DNA of 5,488 nt from Pseudomonas sp. (GCA_003488145.1 DNMQ01000121.1:1-5488), one strand, 5' to 3'. Shown: positions 1 to 5,488, counted from the first letter of the stretch. A program made the numbers and translations. Notes: generated from the sequence alone by a model not told the origin.

Positions 1-62
1 TGTTGCCGCTGACCGAAAACTGACCCAGTAGAGACTGTTCTGCCGACTGAAAACTGACCCAG
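1..62 (+). repeat. IS left end with terminal repeats L1 and L2
   Basis: Two 21-base direct repeats sit at 8-28 (L1) and 42-62 (L2). They share the core GAAAACTGACCCAG and differ at only two positions. Multiple terminal repeats are the hallmark of IS21 ends and are the binding sites for the IstA transposase. L1 lies 7 bases from the tip, at the same offset as R1 at the other end. Confidence 0.9.
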
Positions 63-76
63 GTGCTCAACTGCTT

Positions 77-95
77 CTGCTCAATTTTTGAGCAG
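77..95 (+). promoter_or_regulatory. Hairpin overlapping the istA ribosome binding site
   Basis: CTGCTCAA (77-84) and TTGAGCAG (88-95) form a perfect 8-base stem around a TTT loop. The last two stem bases are the first two of the istA Shine-Dalgarno AGGAG (94-98). In a transcript entering from outside the IS, the whole stem would be present and would partly mask the ribosome binding site. IS10 and IS50 are known to block read-in activation of their transposase genes with comparable structures; the same role here is inference. Confidence 0.6.
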
Positions 96-106
96 GAGAA
101 CACAGG

Positions 107-1615
107 GTGATCAGTATGGAAATGATGGGCAAAATCCGCCGGATGTATTTCCGCGACAAGCTGTCGCTGCATGAGATAGCCAAGCGCACCGGGTTGGCGC
201 GCAACACGATTCGCAAGTGGGTCAGAGCACCTGAGGCCAAGCCGCCGGTCTACCAACGCCGCGCGATCTTCAACAAACTCAGCCCTTTTCACGCCACGCT
301 GGAGCAGGCGCTAAAAGCCGATTCGCTGCGGCCCAAGCAACAGCGGCGCAGTGCCAAGGCGCTGTTGGCGCAAATCAAAGCCGAAGGTTATGACGGTGGC
401 TACAGCCAGCTCACCGCGTTTATCCGTGCCTGGCGAGGGGGACAGGGCAAGGCGTCGCAGGCCTTTGTGCCGCTGACCTTTGCTCTTGGCGAGGCGTTTC
501 AGTTTGACTGGAGCGAGGAAGGCTTGCTGGTCGGCGGCATTTACCGGCGTATGCAGGTGGCACATCTGAAGCTGTGTGCCAGCCGTGCGTTCTGGCTTGT
601 GGCGTATCCGAGCCAGGGCCATGAGATGTTATTTGACGCCCATACACGCTCGTTCGGCTCCTTGGGCGGCGTGCCGCGCCGGGGCATCTACGACAACATG
701 AAGACGGCCGTCGACAAGGTCAATAAGGGCAAAGGCCGGACGGTGAATGCGCGCTTTGCGGTGATGTGCGCGCATTACCTGTTCGATCCGGACTTCTGCA
801 ACGTCGCCGCTGGTTGGGAAAAGGGCATCGTTGAAAAGAACGTGCAAGACAGCCGTAGGCGCATCTGGCTAGACGCCCAGGACTGTCATTTTCACTCCTT
901 CGAGGAACTCAATGCCTGGCTGGGCCAGCGCTGCCGCGCGCTTTGGAACGAGCTGACGCACCCTCAATACAGCGGGCTGAGTGTGGCCGAAGTGCTGGAG
1001 TTGGAGCGCGCTGAACTGATGCCTGTGCCAGCGCCATTCGACGGTTACGTCGAGCGGCCTGCGCGGGTCTCCAGCACCTGCCTGGTCAGCGTCGGGCGCA
1101 ACCGCTACTCGGTGCCATGTGAGTACGCGGGTAAGTGGGTCAGCAGCCGTTTGTATCCGACGCGAATCGAGGTGGTGGCCGATGATGCGCTGATTGCCAG
1201 CCATGTCCGCTTGCTGGATCGCGACCAGGTCAGCTATGACTGGCAGCACTACCTCCCGCTGATCGAACGCAAGCCCGGTGCGCTGCGCAACGGAGCGCCC
1301 TTTGCTGATCTGCCAGCGCCGCTGCGTCAGCTTAAGCACGGTCTGGGGCGTCATGCCGGCGGTGACCGGATCATGGCGCAAGTCCTGGCTGCCGTACCGG
1401 TCGCCGGACTCGATGCCGTGCTGGTAGCCGTTGAGCTGGCACTGGAGAGCGGCAGCCTGAGCGCCGAACACATCCTCAATGTCGTGGCACGGCTGACAGC
1501 ATCCGAACCACCACCCAGCGTCGAAACCCACTTGTCGCTCAAGGAAGCCCCCGTCGCTAACACGGCGCGCTACGACCGCCTGCGTGGCCAGGCCGAGGAG
1601 GTCGGTCATGCGTGA
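107..1615 (+). CDS. istA: IS21-family DDE transposase IstA
   Basis: IstA cuts and joins the ends of the element. The 502-residue product has the family's normal length. Residues about 18-40 form a helix-turn-helix ([19 protein letters not shown]) that would help bind the terminal repeats. The RNase H-like catalytic core follows, with the DDE residues visible as D134 in FQFDWSEE, D196 in IYDNMKTAV and E243 in KGIVEKNV. The C-terminal part (about 300-502) is the usual beta-rich and helical tail. The GTG at 107 is chosen because AGGAG (94-98) lies 8 bases upstream; ATG codons at 116, 122 and 125 are worse spaced. The 3' end overlaps istB by 8 bases, so the two are co-transcribed and probably coupled. 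No frameshift or missing catalytic residue is seen. Confidence 0.96.
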   Translation: MISMEMMGKIRRMYFRDKLSLHEIAKRTGLARNTIRKWVRAPEAKPPVYQRRAIFNKLSPFHATLEQALKADSLRPKQQRRSAKALLAQIKAEGYDGGYSQLTAFIRAWRGGQGKASQAFVPLTFALGEAFQFDWSEEGLLVGGIYRRMQVAHLKLCASRAFWLVAYPSQGHEMLFDAHTRSFGSLGGVPRRGIYDNMKTAVDKVNKGKGRTVNARFAVMCAHYLFDPDFCNVAAGWEKGIVEKNVQDSRRRIWLDAQDCHFHSFEELNAWLGQRCRALWNELTHPQYSGLSVAEVLELERAELMPVPAPFDGYVERPARVSSTCLVSVGRNRYSVPCEYAGKWVSSRLYPTRIEVVADDALIASHVRLLDRDQVSYDWQHYLPLIERKPGALRNGAPFADLPAPLRQLKHGLGRHAGGDRIMAQVLAAVPVAGLDAVLVAVELALESGSLSAEHILNVVARLTASEPPPSVETHLSLKEAPVANTARYDRLRGQAEEVGHA

Positions 1616-2411
1616 TTTGATGGCGGAACTCAAGGAGCTGCGCCTGCACGGCATGGCCACGGCCTGGGCGGAGTTAACTGCACAGGGTGAGTCGAACACA
1701 GCCTCGTCCAAGTGGCTGCTCGAACACCTGCTGGAACAAGAGCACACAGATCGCGCCATGCGCTCGGTGAGCCACCAGATGAACATGGCCAAGCTGCCGA
1801 TGCACCGCGATCTGGCCGGCTTCGACTTCAGCGCCTCCAGCGCCGACGCTCGCTTGATCAGCGAGCTGGCCAATCTGAGCTTTACCGACACCGCGCAGAA
1901 CGTGGTGCTGATCGGTGGGCCAGGTACCGGTAAAACCCACCTAGCCACCGCGCTGGCCGTGTCCGGCATCACCCGGCACGGTAAGCGCGTGCGCTTCTAC
2001 TCCACGGTCGATCTGGTCAATCTGCTGGAGCGCGAAAAACACGACGGCAAAGCCGGGCGGATCGCCCAGGCACTGCTGCGCATGGATCTGGTCATCCTCG
2101 ACGAACTGGGTTATCTGCCGTTCAGCCAGGCTGGCGGTGCGTTGCTGTTTCACCTGCTGTCCAAGCTGTACGAACACACCAGCGTGGTGATCACCACCAA
2201 CCTGAGCTTCGCCGAATGGTCGAGCGTGTTCGGCGACGCCAAGATGACCACCGCCCTGCTGGATCGGCTGACCCACCACTGCCACATCGTCGAAACCGGT
2301 AACGAGTCCTATCGCCTGCAACACAGTAGCTTGGCGGCCCAGGCCAAGATCAAATCACGGGAGCGAAAGCGTAAGGGCGGCCAAGAACCGGAGGACGATG
2401 AGCCGTTCTGA
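1608..2411 (+). CDS. istB: IS21-family AAA+ helper ATPase IstB
   Basis: IstB is the DnaC-like ATPase that loads on target DNA and recruits or activates IstA in this family. The 267-residue product shows Walker A GGPGTGKT (103-110), Walker [13 protein letters not shown] with the DE pair at 165-166, a sensor-1 stretch VVITTN (193-198), and a likely arginine finger in LLDRLTHH (R220). A short helical N-terminal domain precedes the ATPase core, and the tail is highly basic then acidic (KSRERKRK, then EPEDDE). The start is the ATG at 1608, preceded by GAGGAGGT (1595-1602) at 5 bases. A GTG at 1584 would add eight residues but lacks this spacing. The start lies inside the end of istA, a typical istA-istB arrangement. 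Confidence 0.96.
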   Translation: MRDLMAELKELRLHGMATAWAELTAQGESNTASSKWLLEHLLEQEHTDRAMRSVSHQMNMAKLPMHRDLAGFDFSASSADARLISELANLSFTDTAQNVVLIGGPGTGKTHLATALAVSGITRHGKRVRFYSTVDLVNLLEREKHDGKAGRIAQALLRMDLVILDELGYLPFSQAGGALLFHLLSKLYEHTSVVITTNLSFAEWSSVFGDAKMTTALLDRLTHHCHIVETGNESYRLQHSSLAAQAKIKSRERKRKGGQEPEDDEPF

Positions 2412-2426
2412 TTTCATGGCGACGAC

Positions 2427-2456
2427 GGCCTGCTACATGGCTGCGTGTGGCAGGTC
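2427..2456 (+). terminator. Stem-loop after istB, possible terminator
   Basis: GGCCTGCTACA (2427-2437) pairs with TGTGGCAGGTC (2446-2456), an 11-base stem with two G-U pairs around an 8-base loop, starting 15 bases after the istB stop. Only TT then AAAC follows, so there is no real T-run. It may stabilise the istAB transcript end or work as a weak or factor-dependent terminator. The position supports a 3'-end role; function is inference. Confidence 0.4.
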
Positions 2457-2515
2457 TTAAACAACTGAACTGGGCTAGCGAAGGAGTGGGGGCAACAGCA
2501 GCTGCGCTGGTAGAC

Positions 2516-2524
2516 TTATCCACA
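2516..2524 (+). promoter_or_regulatory. Consensus DnaA box inside the IS
   Basis: TTATCCACA is an exact match to the strong DnaA box consensus TTATNCACA. It lies in the noncoding tail of the IS, 29 bases inside the R2 terminal repeat. A DnaA box near a terminus is known to affect Tn5/IS50 transposition; whether DnaA acts on this element is unknown. A single 9-base match can arise by chance, so the site is real as sequence but unproven as a binding site. Confidence 0.45.
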
Positions 2525-2553
2525 GTTGCTGGTAACAAAATCAGCAATCCGCC

Positions 2554-2605
2554 CTGGGTCAAATTTCAATCGGCAGGGTGGGTCAATTTTCCATCAGCGC
2601 CAACA
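2554..2605 (-). repeat. IS right end with terminal repeats R1 and R2
   Basis: Read on the - strand, R1 is at 2598-2578 and R2 at 2574-2554. They carry GAAAATTGACCCA and GAAATTTGACCCA, close copies of the left-end repeats in inverted orientation. R1 sits 7 bases from the tip, like L1. The R1-R2 gap is 3 bases against 13 between L1 and L2, so the two ends are not symmetric, as is common in IS21 elements. Confidence 0.88.
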
Positions 2606-2915
2606 GATAGCCAGCCTCATCCATGATGAGCGCTCGGGCAAGGTCGCCCACGCCTTTGCCGCGCTTCGCTTTCGTTTCTGTCGTAGCCTCTGGCGCTTCG
2701 GTGCGCTCGGTCTGTTGCTCTGTATCCCTGACGGCTACCTCAGGCTCGCTACGCTGCCTGAACGAGGCGAGGTCAACGCTTTTTGCCTCGGCCGTCTTGG
2801 TTATTCTTTCGATCAGCTTCGCTTTGGACGCGAACGTCTTTGGCCCGGCCTTCATGTCTGCCAGCTCGTTGTGGATATCCAGCAACTCGGCCATGCTCAT
2901 GCTTTCAAGGTTCAT
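2583..2915 (-). pseudogene. Small hypothetical gene truncated by the IS
   Basis: The frame runs 110 residues, but only about the first 103 are native. The codon for L104 spans the IS junction, and the IS right end supplies LALMEN and the TGA stop. An N-terminal helical segment (MAELLDIHNEL...KTFASKAKLIERI, about 8-38) is followed by a charged, Glu/Thr-rich linker (50-85) and the start of a second domain (GVGDLARALIMDEAGY, 88-103). From memory this second motif normally continues into a winged-helix-like DNA-binding region in small plasmid and phage proteins, so the product has probably lost that domain. I do not name the family. The start at 2915 has AGGAGG (2927-2922) 6 bases upstream. A truncated N-terminal product may still be made. 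Confidence 0.7.
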
Positions 2916-2921
2916 GGTGGT

Positions 2922-2936
2922 CCTCCTCTATAGGAG
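2922..2936 (-). promoter_or_regulatory. Hairpin covering a ribosome binding site
   Basis: On the - strand CTCCT-ATAG-AGGAG is a perfect 5-base stem with a 4-base loop. Its 3' arm is the Shine-Dalgarno AGGAGG of the truncated gene that starts at 2915. Folding would hide the ribosome binding site. The stem is short, and a purine-rich Shine-Dalgarno next to a CTCCT can pair by chance, so a regulatory role is only suggested. Confidence 0.35.
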
Positions 2937-3029
2937 CCTCCATCATGTCGCGCTCCAGCTTCCCCGGGAGCAGTTGGCAGCCCAGCTAATGTTTGATCGG
3001 CGCGCGGGTGGCCACAAGTGGCTGAAATG

Positions 3030-3059
3030 AAAAGGGTCGCCAAGATGGACGACCCTTTT
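3030..3059 (-). terminator. Rho-independent terminator of the - strand genes
   Basis: AAAAGGGTCG (3030-3039) and CGACCCTTTT (3050-3059) are a perfect 10-base inverted repeat; the loop can add two more pairs around AAGAT. Read on the - strand, it ends in TTTT and starts 20 bases after the stop of the 97-residue gene. The A and T tracts make it usable from both strands. It separates the upstream genes from the IS-truncated gene, which therefore probably needs its own promoter. In 2937-3029 I see only weak promoter-like sequence. Confidence 0.82.
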
Positions 3060-3079
3060 AAGCACGACAGGAACAGGCC

Positions 3080-3373
3080 TCAGGCAAAGGCATTGGTGAT
3101 TTGATGCCTCGGCAGACGCTCTGCCTTGTCCCTTACCGCCCGAGGGACGTACAGGTCGAGCTTGTCGCAATAAGGCACGCCCAGTATCTCTGCTGCCTCA
3201 TCGAACACGCCGCTTCCGATGGCGATTCCCTCCTCCTTCGCCTGTTGGGACAAGGCAGCAAACCGACTGCCCTTGCCCATTAGCACCATCACGAACGCGG
3301 TGATTGCTAGGGTGAACGGATGGCCTGCAGGGTAGCAGCCGTCCTCTCGCCGGTACTTATTCGTCCTGTCCAT
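3080..3373 (-). CDS. Hypothetical 97-residue protein
   Basis: I do not recognise this protein. It opens with a polar, basic stretch (MDRTNKYRREDG), then a hydrophobic run (HPFTLAITAFVMVLMG, about 18-33) that could be a buried helix or one membrane segment, then a helical Lys/Glu region and VPYCDKLDLYVPRAVRDKAERLPRH near the end. There is no signal peptide. Two ATG starts are possible. The one at 3373 is preferred because GGAGG (3387-3383) lies 9 bases before it, whereas this same motif directly abuts the ATG at 3382. The start overlaps the end of the 246-residue gene by 17 bases, so translation is probably coupled. A terminator follows 20 bases downstream, making it the last gene of the transcript. 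Confidence 0.72.
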   Translation of the reverse strand: MDRTNKYRREDGCYPAGHPFTLAITAFVMVLMGKGSRFAALSQQAKEEGIAIGSGVFDEAAEILGVPYCDKLDLYVPRAVRDKAERLPRHQITNAFA

Positions 3374-4097
3374 GATCGTCATCCTCCAGCGAGTCGAGCA
3401 CCTTCATGTCGAGCTGCTGGCTACGCAGCGCCAGACTCAGGGTGTTGATGGGGTTGGAGCGCCCCTGCTTCCAGGTGCGGATGGCGACAATGAGCCCCTG
3501 GAAGCGCAGTTCACCAATCTTCAGGTACTCGCGCGCCTTAATATAGGCATCGAGTTCCATGGCAGTGGCAAACTCGTTGGGTGTAAATGGGCGCTCCTTC
3601 ATGGGAAGCGCGTCGAGGCGGGACAGCACAGCTGCGCCCAGCGCTTTGTTCTTGGTGCCGACTGCAAACTGGCCGAAGTGCGCCAACTCGGCGGGACCTG
3701 CAAGGGAAAGCTGTTGGAGGTAGGCCGAGCGGCGCTCATCTCCAAGGGCTTCACGAGCAAGCACTTTCACAGGGCTTTCGTAATAGAGTCTCTGAGCTAC
3801 CAGCGGGTTATACAGGGCACCGGCTTGCTTGTAGAAGGCATCGACCTCATCGGCAGCGGCGTCCCTGATCTGCCCGATAGCTGCGGAGGTCTCTTGCTCG
3901 GCGAAGCGGTTACGCTCAGCCATGCTGATATCTACTGACTTCCAGCGCTCGGCAATAGCCGTCTTGCGGGTGTCAACGTCCGTCTGCAAGCGTTCGATGG
4001 TCTTGAGGACACGACCATGCAGGCTATCGAGGCCGGAGGCGAGTTCGCCGATTTCAGAGACGGTGAGGAATGGGGTTTGGACGAGTTCGACTTTCAT
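3357..4097 (-). CDS. Hypothetical 246-residue helical protein
   Basis: I do not recognise this protein, and no catalytic motif stands out. Residues about 12-95 are strongly helical with heptad-like spacing (ELASGLDSLHGRVLKTIERLQ, then RFAEQETSAAIGQIRDAAADEV), suggesting a coiled coil and oligomerisation. A mixed region follows (YNPLVAQRLYYESPVKVLAREALGDERRSAYLQ), and the protein ends in an acidic tail (SLEDDDHGQDE). There is no signal peptide or clear membrane segment, so it is probably cytoplasmic. The start is set at the second ATG (4097): GGAG (4109-4106) is 8 bases away, against 2 bases from the ATG at 4103. The gene overlaps the 97-residue gene downstream. A plasmid or phage structural or accessory role is possible but not shown. 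Confidence 0.78.
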   Translation of the reverse strand: MKVELVQTPFLTVSEIGELASGLDSLHGRVLKTIERLQTDVDTRKTAIAERWKSVDISMAERNRFAEQETSAAIGQIRDAAADEVDAFYKQAGALYNPLVAQRLYYESPVKVLAREALGDERRSAYLQQLSLAGPAELAHFGQFAVGTKNKALGAAVLSRLDALPMKERPFTPNEFATAMELDAYIKAREYLKIGELRFQGLIVAIRTWKQGRSNPINTLSLALRSQQLDMKVLDSLEDDDHGQDE

Positions 4098-4315
4098 GCT
4101 CATTGCTCCAGTGGTTGGGGTCCACCGGTCGCGTTAACGAGCACTCTCCCAGGCCACTGGGAAGGTCGACGCCAATGTCGACCGGTTGAATGCCAATTTG
4201 TCGAGCAAGCTGTTCAGCGTAACCCCACGTTGCTCAGGCGTGTTCGGCCACTGTTGCAGTCTCTGTTGTTGCTTGCAGTTCAAGGGCTTGGGCTGAGGGA
4301 CCTGCTAACGATCAA
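4098..4315. promoter_or_regulatory. Intergenic leader with nested inverted repeats
   Basis: This gap has no convincing gene. It contains a palindrome CGTTAACG (4132-4139), a hairpin TCCCAG-GCCA-CTGGGA (4147-4162), and a perfect 7-base inverted repeat GGTCGAC-GCCAAT-GTCGACC (4164-4183). ACCGGTCG (4124-4131) also pairs perfectly with CGACCGGT (4179-4186). The last two pairings use the same bases and cannot form together. GCCAAT recurs at 4171 and 4192. The cluster sits just upstream of the 246-residue gene on the - strand, where an operator or structured leader would act. I see no confident -35/-10 pair, and no ligand class is recognised. The stretch nearer 4200-4315 shows nothing clear. Confidence 0.5.
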
Positions 4316-4936
4316 TCAGCCGTTGTGCAATTTATCGCCACCGTTGCCGCCGCAGGGACTACAAATTCGCACCCTCGCTACGTCTTGGGAGAAGTGGTAT
4401 CGCCTGCAGGCCATGCAGCGAAGCCAGCCGATTTTGCGGATGACGCGAGGCGGGTCAAAGTTAGGGTCGAGCACCTGGCCGCGTTGAACTCCACCATCGA
4501 ACGGCCACGGGTCTGGCTCGATCAGCGGCTTGGCTATCTGCCTTTCCTCGAAGGACTTAACCTTTCCCACGCGGGGCGCTGTAGGTTGTGAGGTCTTCTC
4601 GCGGGCTGGCAGTGGCCGCGGATTGACCCATCGGTAGTTTTGGTATTTCGGGTCATTGGCCCGCATTCGCACTGCCGTGGTCGACAGTTTGAGGGCAGTG
4701 GCCGCCTGACTGATGCTGGAGTACTCCAATCCATCGACAATGACCGCCTTCGAGGCTTGGTTGCTATAACCGTCGGCCGGCTTGGTTTCGCCCTTCCGAT
4801 GAAAAGCCGGGAAGTTTGGGCTGCTCAGACGATAGAGCACCGCTGAGTTCGATAGGCCGAGAGCAGTAGCCGCCTGACCCACGCTGGAATATTCCACTCC
4901 ATCTGCGATGACAGGGTGCCCGCTATTGTTCTCCAT
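4316..4936 (-). CDS. IENR1/NUMOD1-repeat protein with C-terminal zinc ribbon
   Basis: This 206-residue protein has two modules with the pattern VI.DG.EYSS..QAA.AL.LS...V..R: residues 8-45 (PVIADGVEYSSVGQAATALG...) and 64-101 (AVIVDGLEYSSISQAATALK...). The pattern matches, from memory, the intron-encoded nuclease repeat IENR1/NUMOD1, a helix-turn-helix-like DNA-binding module of homing endonucleases. A basic, proline-rich linker (102-165) leads to a zinc ribbon with C174, C177, C192 and C195 (CMAC...CSPC). No GIY-YIG, LAGLIDADG or HNH nuclease motif is present, so a stand-alone DNA-binding role is inferred. The start at 4936 has GGAGG (4947-4943) 6 bases upstream and overlaps the upstream gene by 14 bases. 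The same frame is open to 5236, but that part is an out-of-frame reading of the upstream repeats. Confidence 0.8.
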   Translation of the reverse strand: MENNSGHPVIADGVEYSSVGQAATALGLSNSAVLYRLSSPNFPAFHRKGETKPADGYSNQASKAVIVDGLEYSSISQAATALKLSTTAVRMRANDPKYQNYRWVNPRPLPAREKTSQPTAPRVGKVKSFEERQIAKPLIEPDPWPFDGGVQRGQVLDPNFDPPRVIRKIGWLRCMACRRYHFSQDVARVRICSPCGGNGGDKLHNG

Positions 4937-5420
4937 GGCGGGCCTCCGTCTTCCACTGATAGTTCGGGAAGGTAGGGTCGTTTGCCCGGTCCCGAACCTT
5001 CTGGTATGACAACCGGAGAGCTCGGAGAGCCTCGACAGCTTGAGTAATGCTGGAGTACTCCACCCCGTCAATAATGACCGCCTTGGGCGCGCCTGGCTTC
5101 CAGCGGTGGGGGGCTTTACTTTCGCCCTTCCGATAGTAGTTCGGATGGCTTGGGCTCCTAACGCGGGTGTAAATGACATGAGGCGAAAGCCCAAGCGCTC
5201 GCTCAGCTTCACGCATGCTGGGGTACTCAACACCATCTACAAAGACTGGCTTCCCCGTGCGCGGCGTCCTAAGAGTTCGCGGTCGCTTTATCTCGTCCTT
5301 TCGGCGGTAGTTCGGATAGTCAGGACTGCTCAGTCGATAACGCACAGCCTCATAGCTCACACCGAGCTTCTTAGCCGCAGCGGTGATACTGGAGGAGTTA
5401 ACGTCATCGACCACAATTGG
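4634..5420 (-). repeat. Five tandem module-encoding repeats, about 168-base period
   Basis: The repeat cores start (- strand) at 5420, 5249, 5081, 4915 and 4747, giving spacings of 171, 168, 166 and 168. The shared DNA word CTGGAGTACTCC or a variant recurs on the + strand at 4716, 4884, 5050, 5218 and 5389. Linkers between cores are 57, 54, 43 and 54 bases. Only the 43-base one breaks the frame, and it is where one gene ends and the next begins. Cores 3 and 5 share the RANDP...NY ending and are nearly identical in part of their DNA (30 of 35 bases at 4716 and 5050). Cores 1, 2 and 4 end in SP and are followed by an RK-rich linker. Confidence 0.85.
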
Positions 5421-5488
5421 AGTGTTTTGGCTAGGGCTCGGTCTGCCGCTCAGATGGTCGTACTCGACATCATCCGATACCCACTTAC
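4923..5488 (-). CDS. IENR1/NUMOD1-repeat protein, 5' end outside window
   Basis: At least 187 residues are visible, with three tandem modules. The first is at 5420-5307 (PIVVDDVNSSSITAAAKKLG...), the second at 5249-5136 (PVFVDGVEYPSMREAERALG...), and the third at 5081-4959 (AVIIDGVEYSSITQAVEALR...), which has three extra residues. Linkers are basic and carry RKGE.K or RKDEIK. A GTG at 5414 could be taken as the start but would cut the first strand off module one. The frame stays open from there to the edge (KWVSDDVEYDHLSGR near the edge) with no stop and no ATG, so the gene most likely starts beyond 5488 and may hold more modules. The product probably binds DNA. Its end overlaps the next gene, whose ribosome binding site lies inside this one, implying coupling. 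Confidence 0.75.
   Translation of the reverse strand, partial: KWVSDDVEYDHLSGRPSPSQNTPIVVDDVNSSSITAAAKKLGVSYEAVRYRLSSPDYPNYRRKDEIKRPRTLRTPRTGKPVFVDGVEYPSMREAERALGLSPHVIYTRVRSPSHPNYYRKGESKAPHRWKPGAPKAVIIDGVEYSSITQAVEALRALRLSYQKVRDRANDPTFPNYQWKTEARHGEQ

Larger units (their letters stand above)
1..2605 (+). mobile_element. Complete IS21-family insertion sequence
   Basis: The element is bounded by TGTTGCCGCTGA at the left and TCAGCGCCAACA at the right. The outer 27 bases of the two ends are inverted repeats matching at 23 positions, ending in the TG...CA expected of IS21 elements. Inside are the two family genes in the usual order, istA then istB, overlapping and both open, so the element looks able to move. 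It begins at base 1, so the left target duplication lies outside the window and cannot be checked. The right flank starts GATAG at 2606. The element interrupts the 3' end of a small - strand gene. The istA N-terminus and terminal repeats look like Pseudomonas-type IS21 members from memory; I do not assign an IS name. Confidence 0.96.

Noticed and set aside
1..62. Possible inward promoter or junction-promoter elements in the IS left end
   Set aside because: IS21 is known to form a promoter when two copies abut, but I see no convincing -35 or -10 here, so no promoter is called.
869..1972. Long 367-residue - strand open frame across istA and istB
   Set aside because: It lies antisense to two clear transposition genes, has no recognisable domain, and is the kind of shadow frame common in GC-rich coding DNA.
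2526..3030. Two overlapping 135-residue + strand open frames across the IS right junction and beyond
   Set aside because: They are antisense to the truncated gene, one begins inside the IS tail, and neither has a recognisable motif or a matching ribosome binding site.
3372..3938. 188-residue + strand open frame opposite the 246-residue gene
   Set aside because: Composition and lack of motifs suggest a shadow. The - strand frame has a good Shine-Dalgarno, a coiled-coil pattern and an ordered operon context.
4017..4487. 156-residue + strand open frame across the intergenic gap
   Set aside because: It overlaps the 3' end of the zinc-ribbon gene and the 5' end of the 246-residue gene in antisense, and shows no domain.
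4943..4958. Programmed ribosomal frameshift joining the two repeat genes
   Set aside because: No slippery heptamer or downstream structure is evident, while a standard Shine-Dalgarno and ATG explain translation of the second gene.
4937..5236. Upstream extension of the zinc-ribbon gene to an apparent start at 5236
   Set aside because: This part is an out-of-frame translation of the upstream gene's modules 2 and 3. The ATG at 4936 has a well-placed GGAGG.

Overview
The window looks like accessory DNA (plasmid, integrative element or genomic island) of a moderately GC-rich proteobacterium. Pseudomonas or a close relative is my guess, from the codon use and the style of the insertion sequence. 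No housekeeping gene, tRNA, rRNA or CRISPR array is visible, so the taxonomic guess is weak.

Bases 1-2605 are a complete, apparently intact IS21-family insertion sequence on the + strand. Base 1 of the window is the first base of the element. It has TG...CA termini, two internal terminal repeats at each end, a DDE transposase (istA) and its AAA+ helper ATPase (istB), overlapping by 8 bases. A perfect hairpin abuts the istA ribosome binding site. A strong stem and a consensus DnaA box lie between istB and the right end.

The rest (2606-5488) is read from the - strand, towards the IS. In transcription order it holds: (i) a gene entering from the right edge with three tandem 38-41-residue modules of IENR1/NUMOD1 type, the DNA-binding repeat known from homing endonucleases; (ii) a gene overlapping it by 14 bases with two more such modules and a C-terminal four-cysteine zinc ribbon; (iii) a 218-base gap with several mutually exclusive inverted repeats; (iv) an unrecognised 246-residue helical protein; (v) an unrecognised 97-residue protein overlapping it by 17 bases; (vi) a clear rho-independent terminator; (vii) a small gene whose 3' end was cut off by the IS, which supplies the last residues and the stop codon.

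The most interesting part is the five-module array at 4634-5420. Its repeat spacing keeps the reading frame everywhere except at the junction of the two genes. There the linker is 43 bases instead of 54-57, and a good Shine-Dalgarno plus ATG restarts translation. This suggests either one ancestral modular DNA-binding protein split by a small deletion, or a deliberately coupled two-chain protein. No nuclease catalytic motif is seen within the window. Genes iv and v look like a translationally coupled pair of unknown function.
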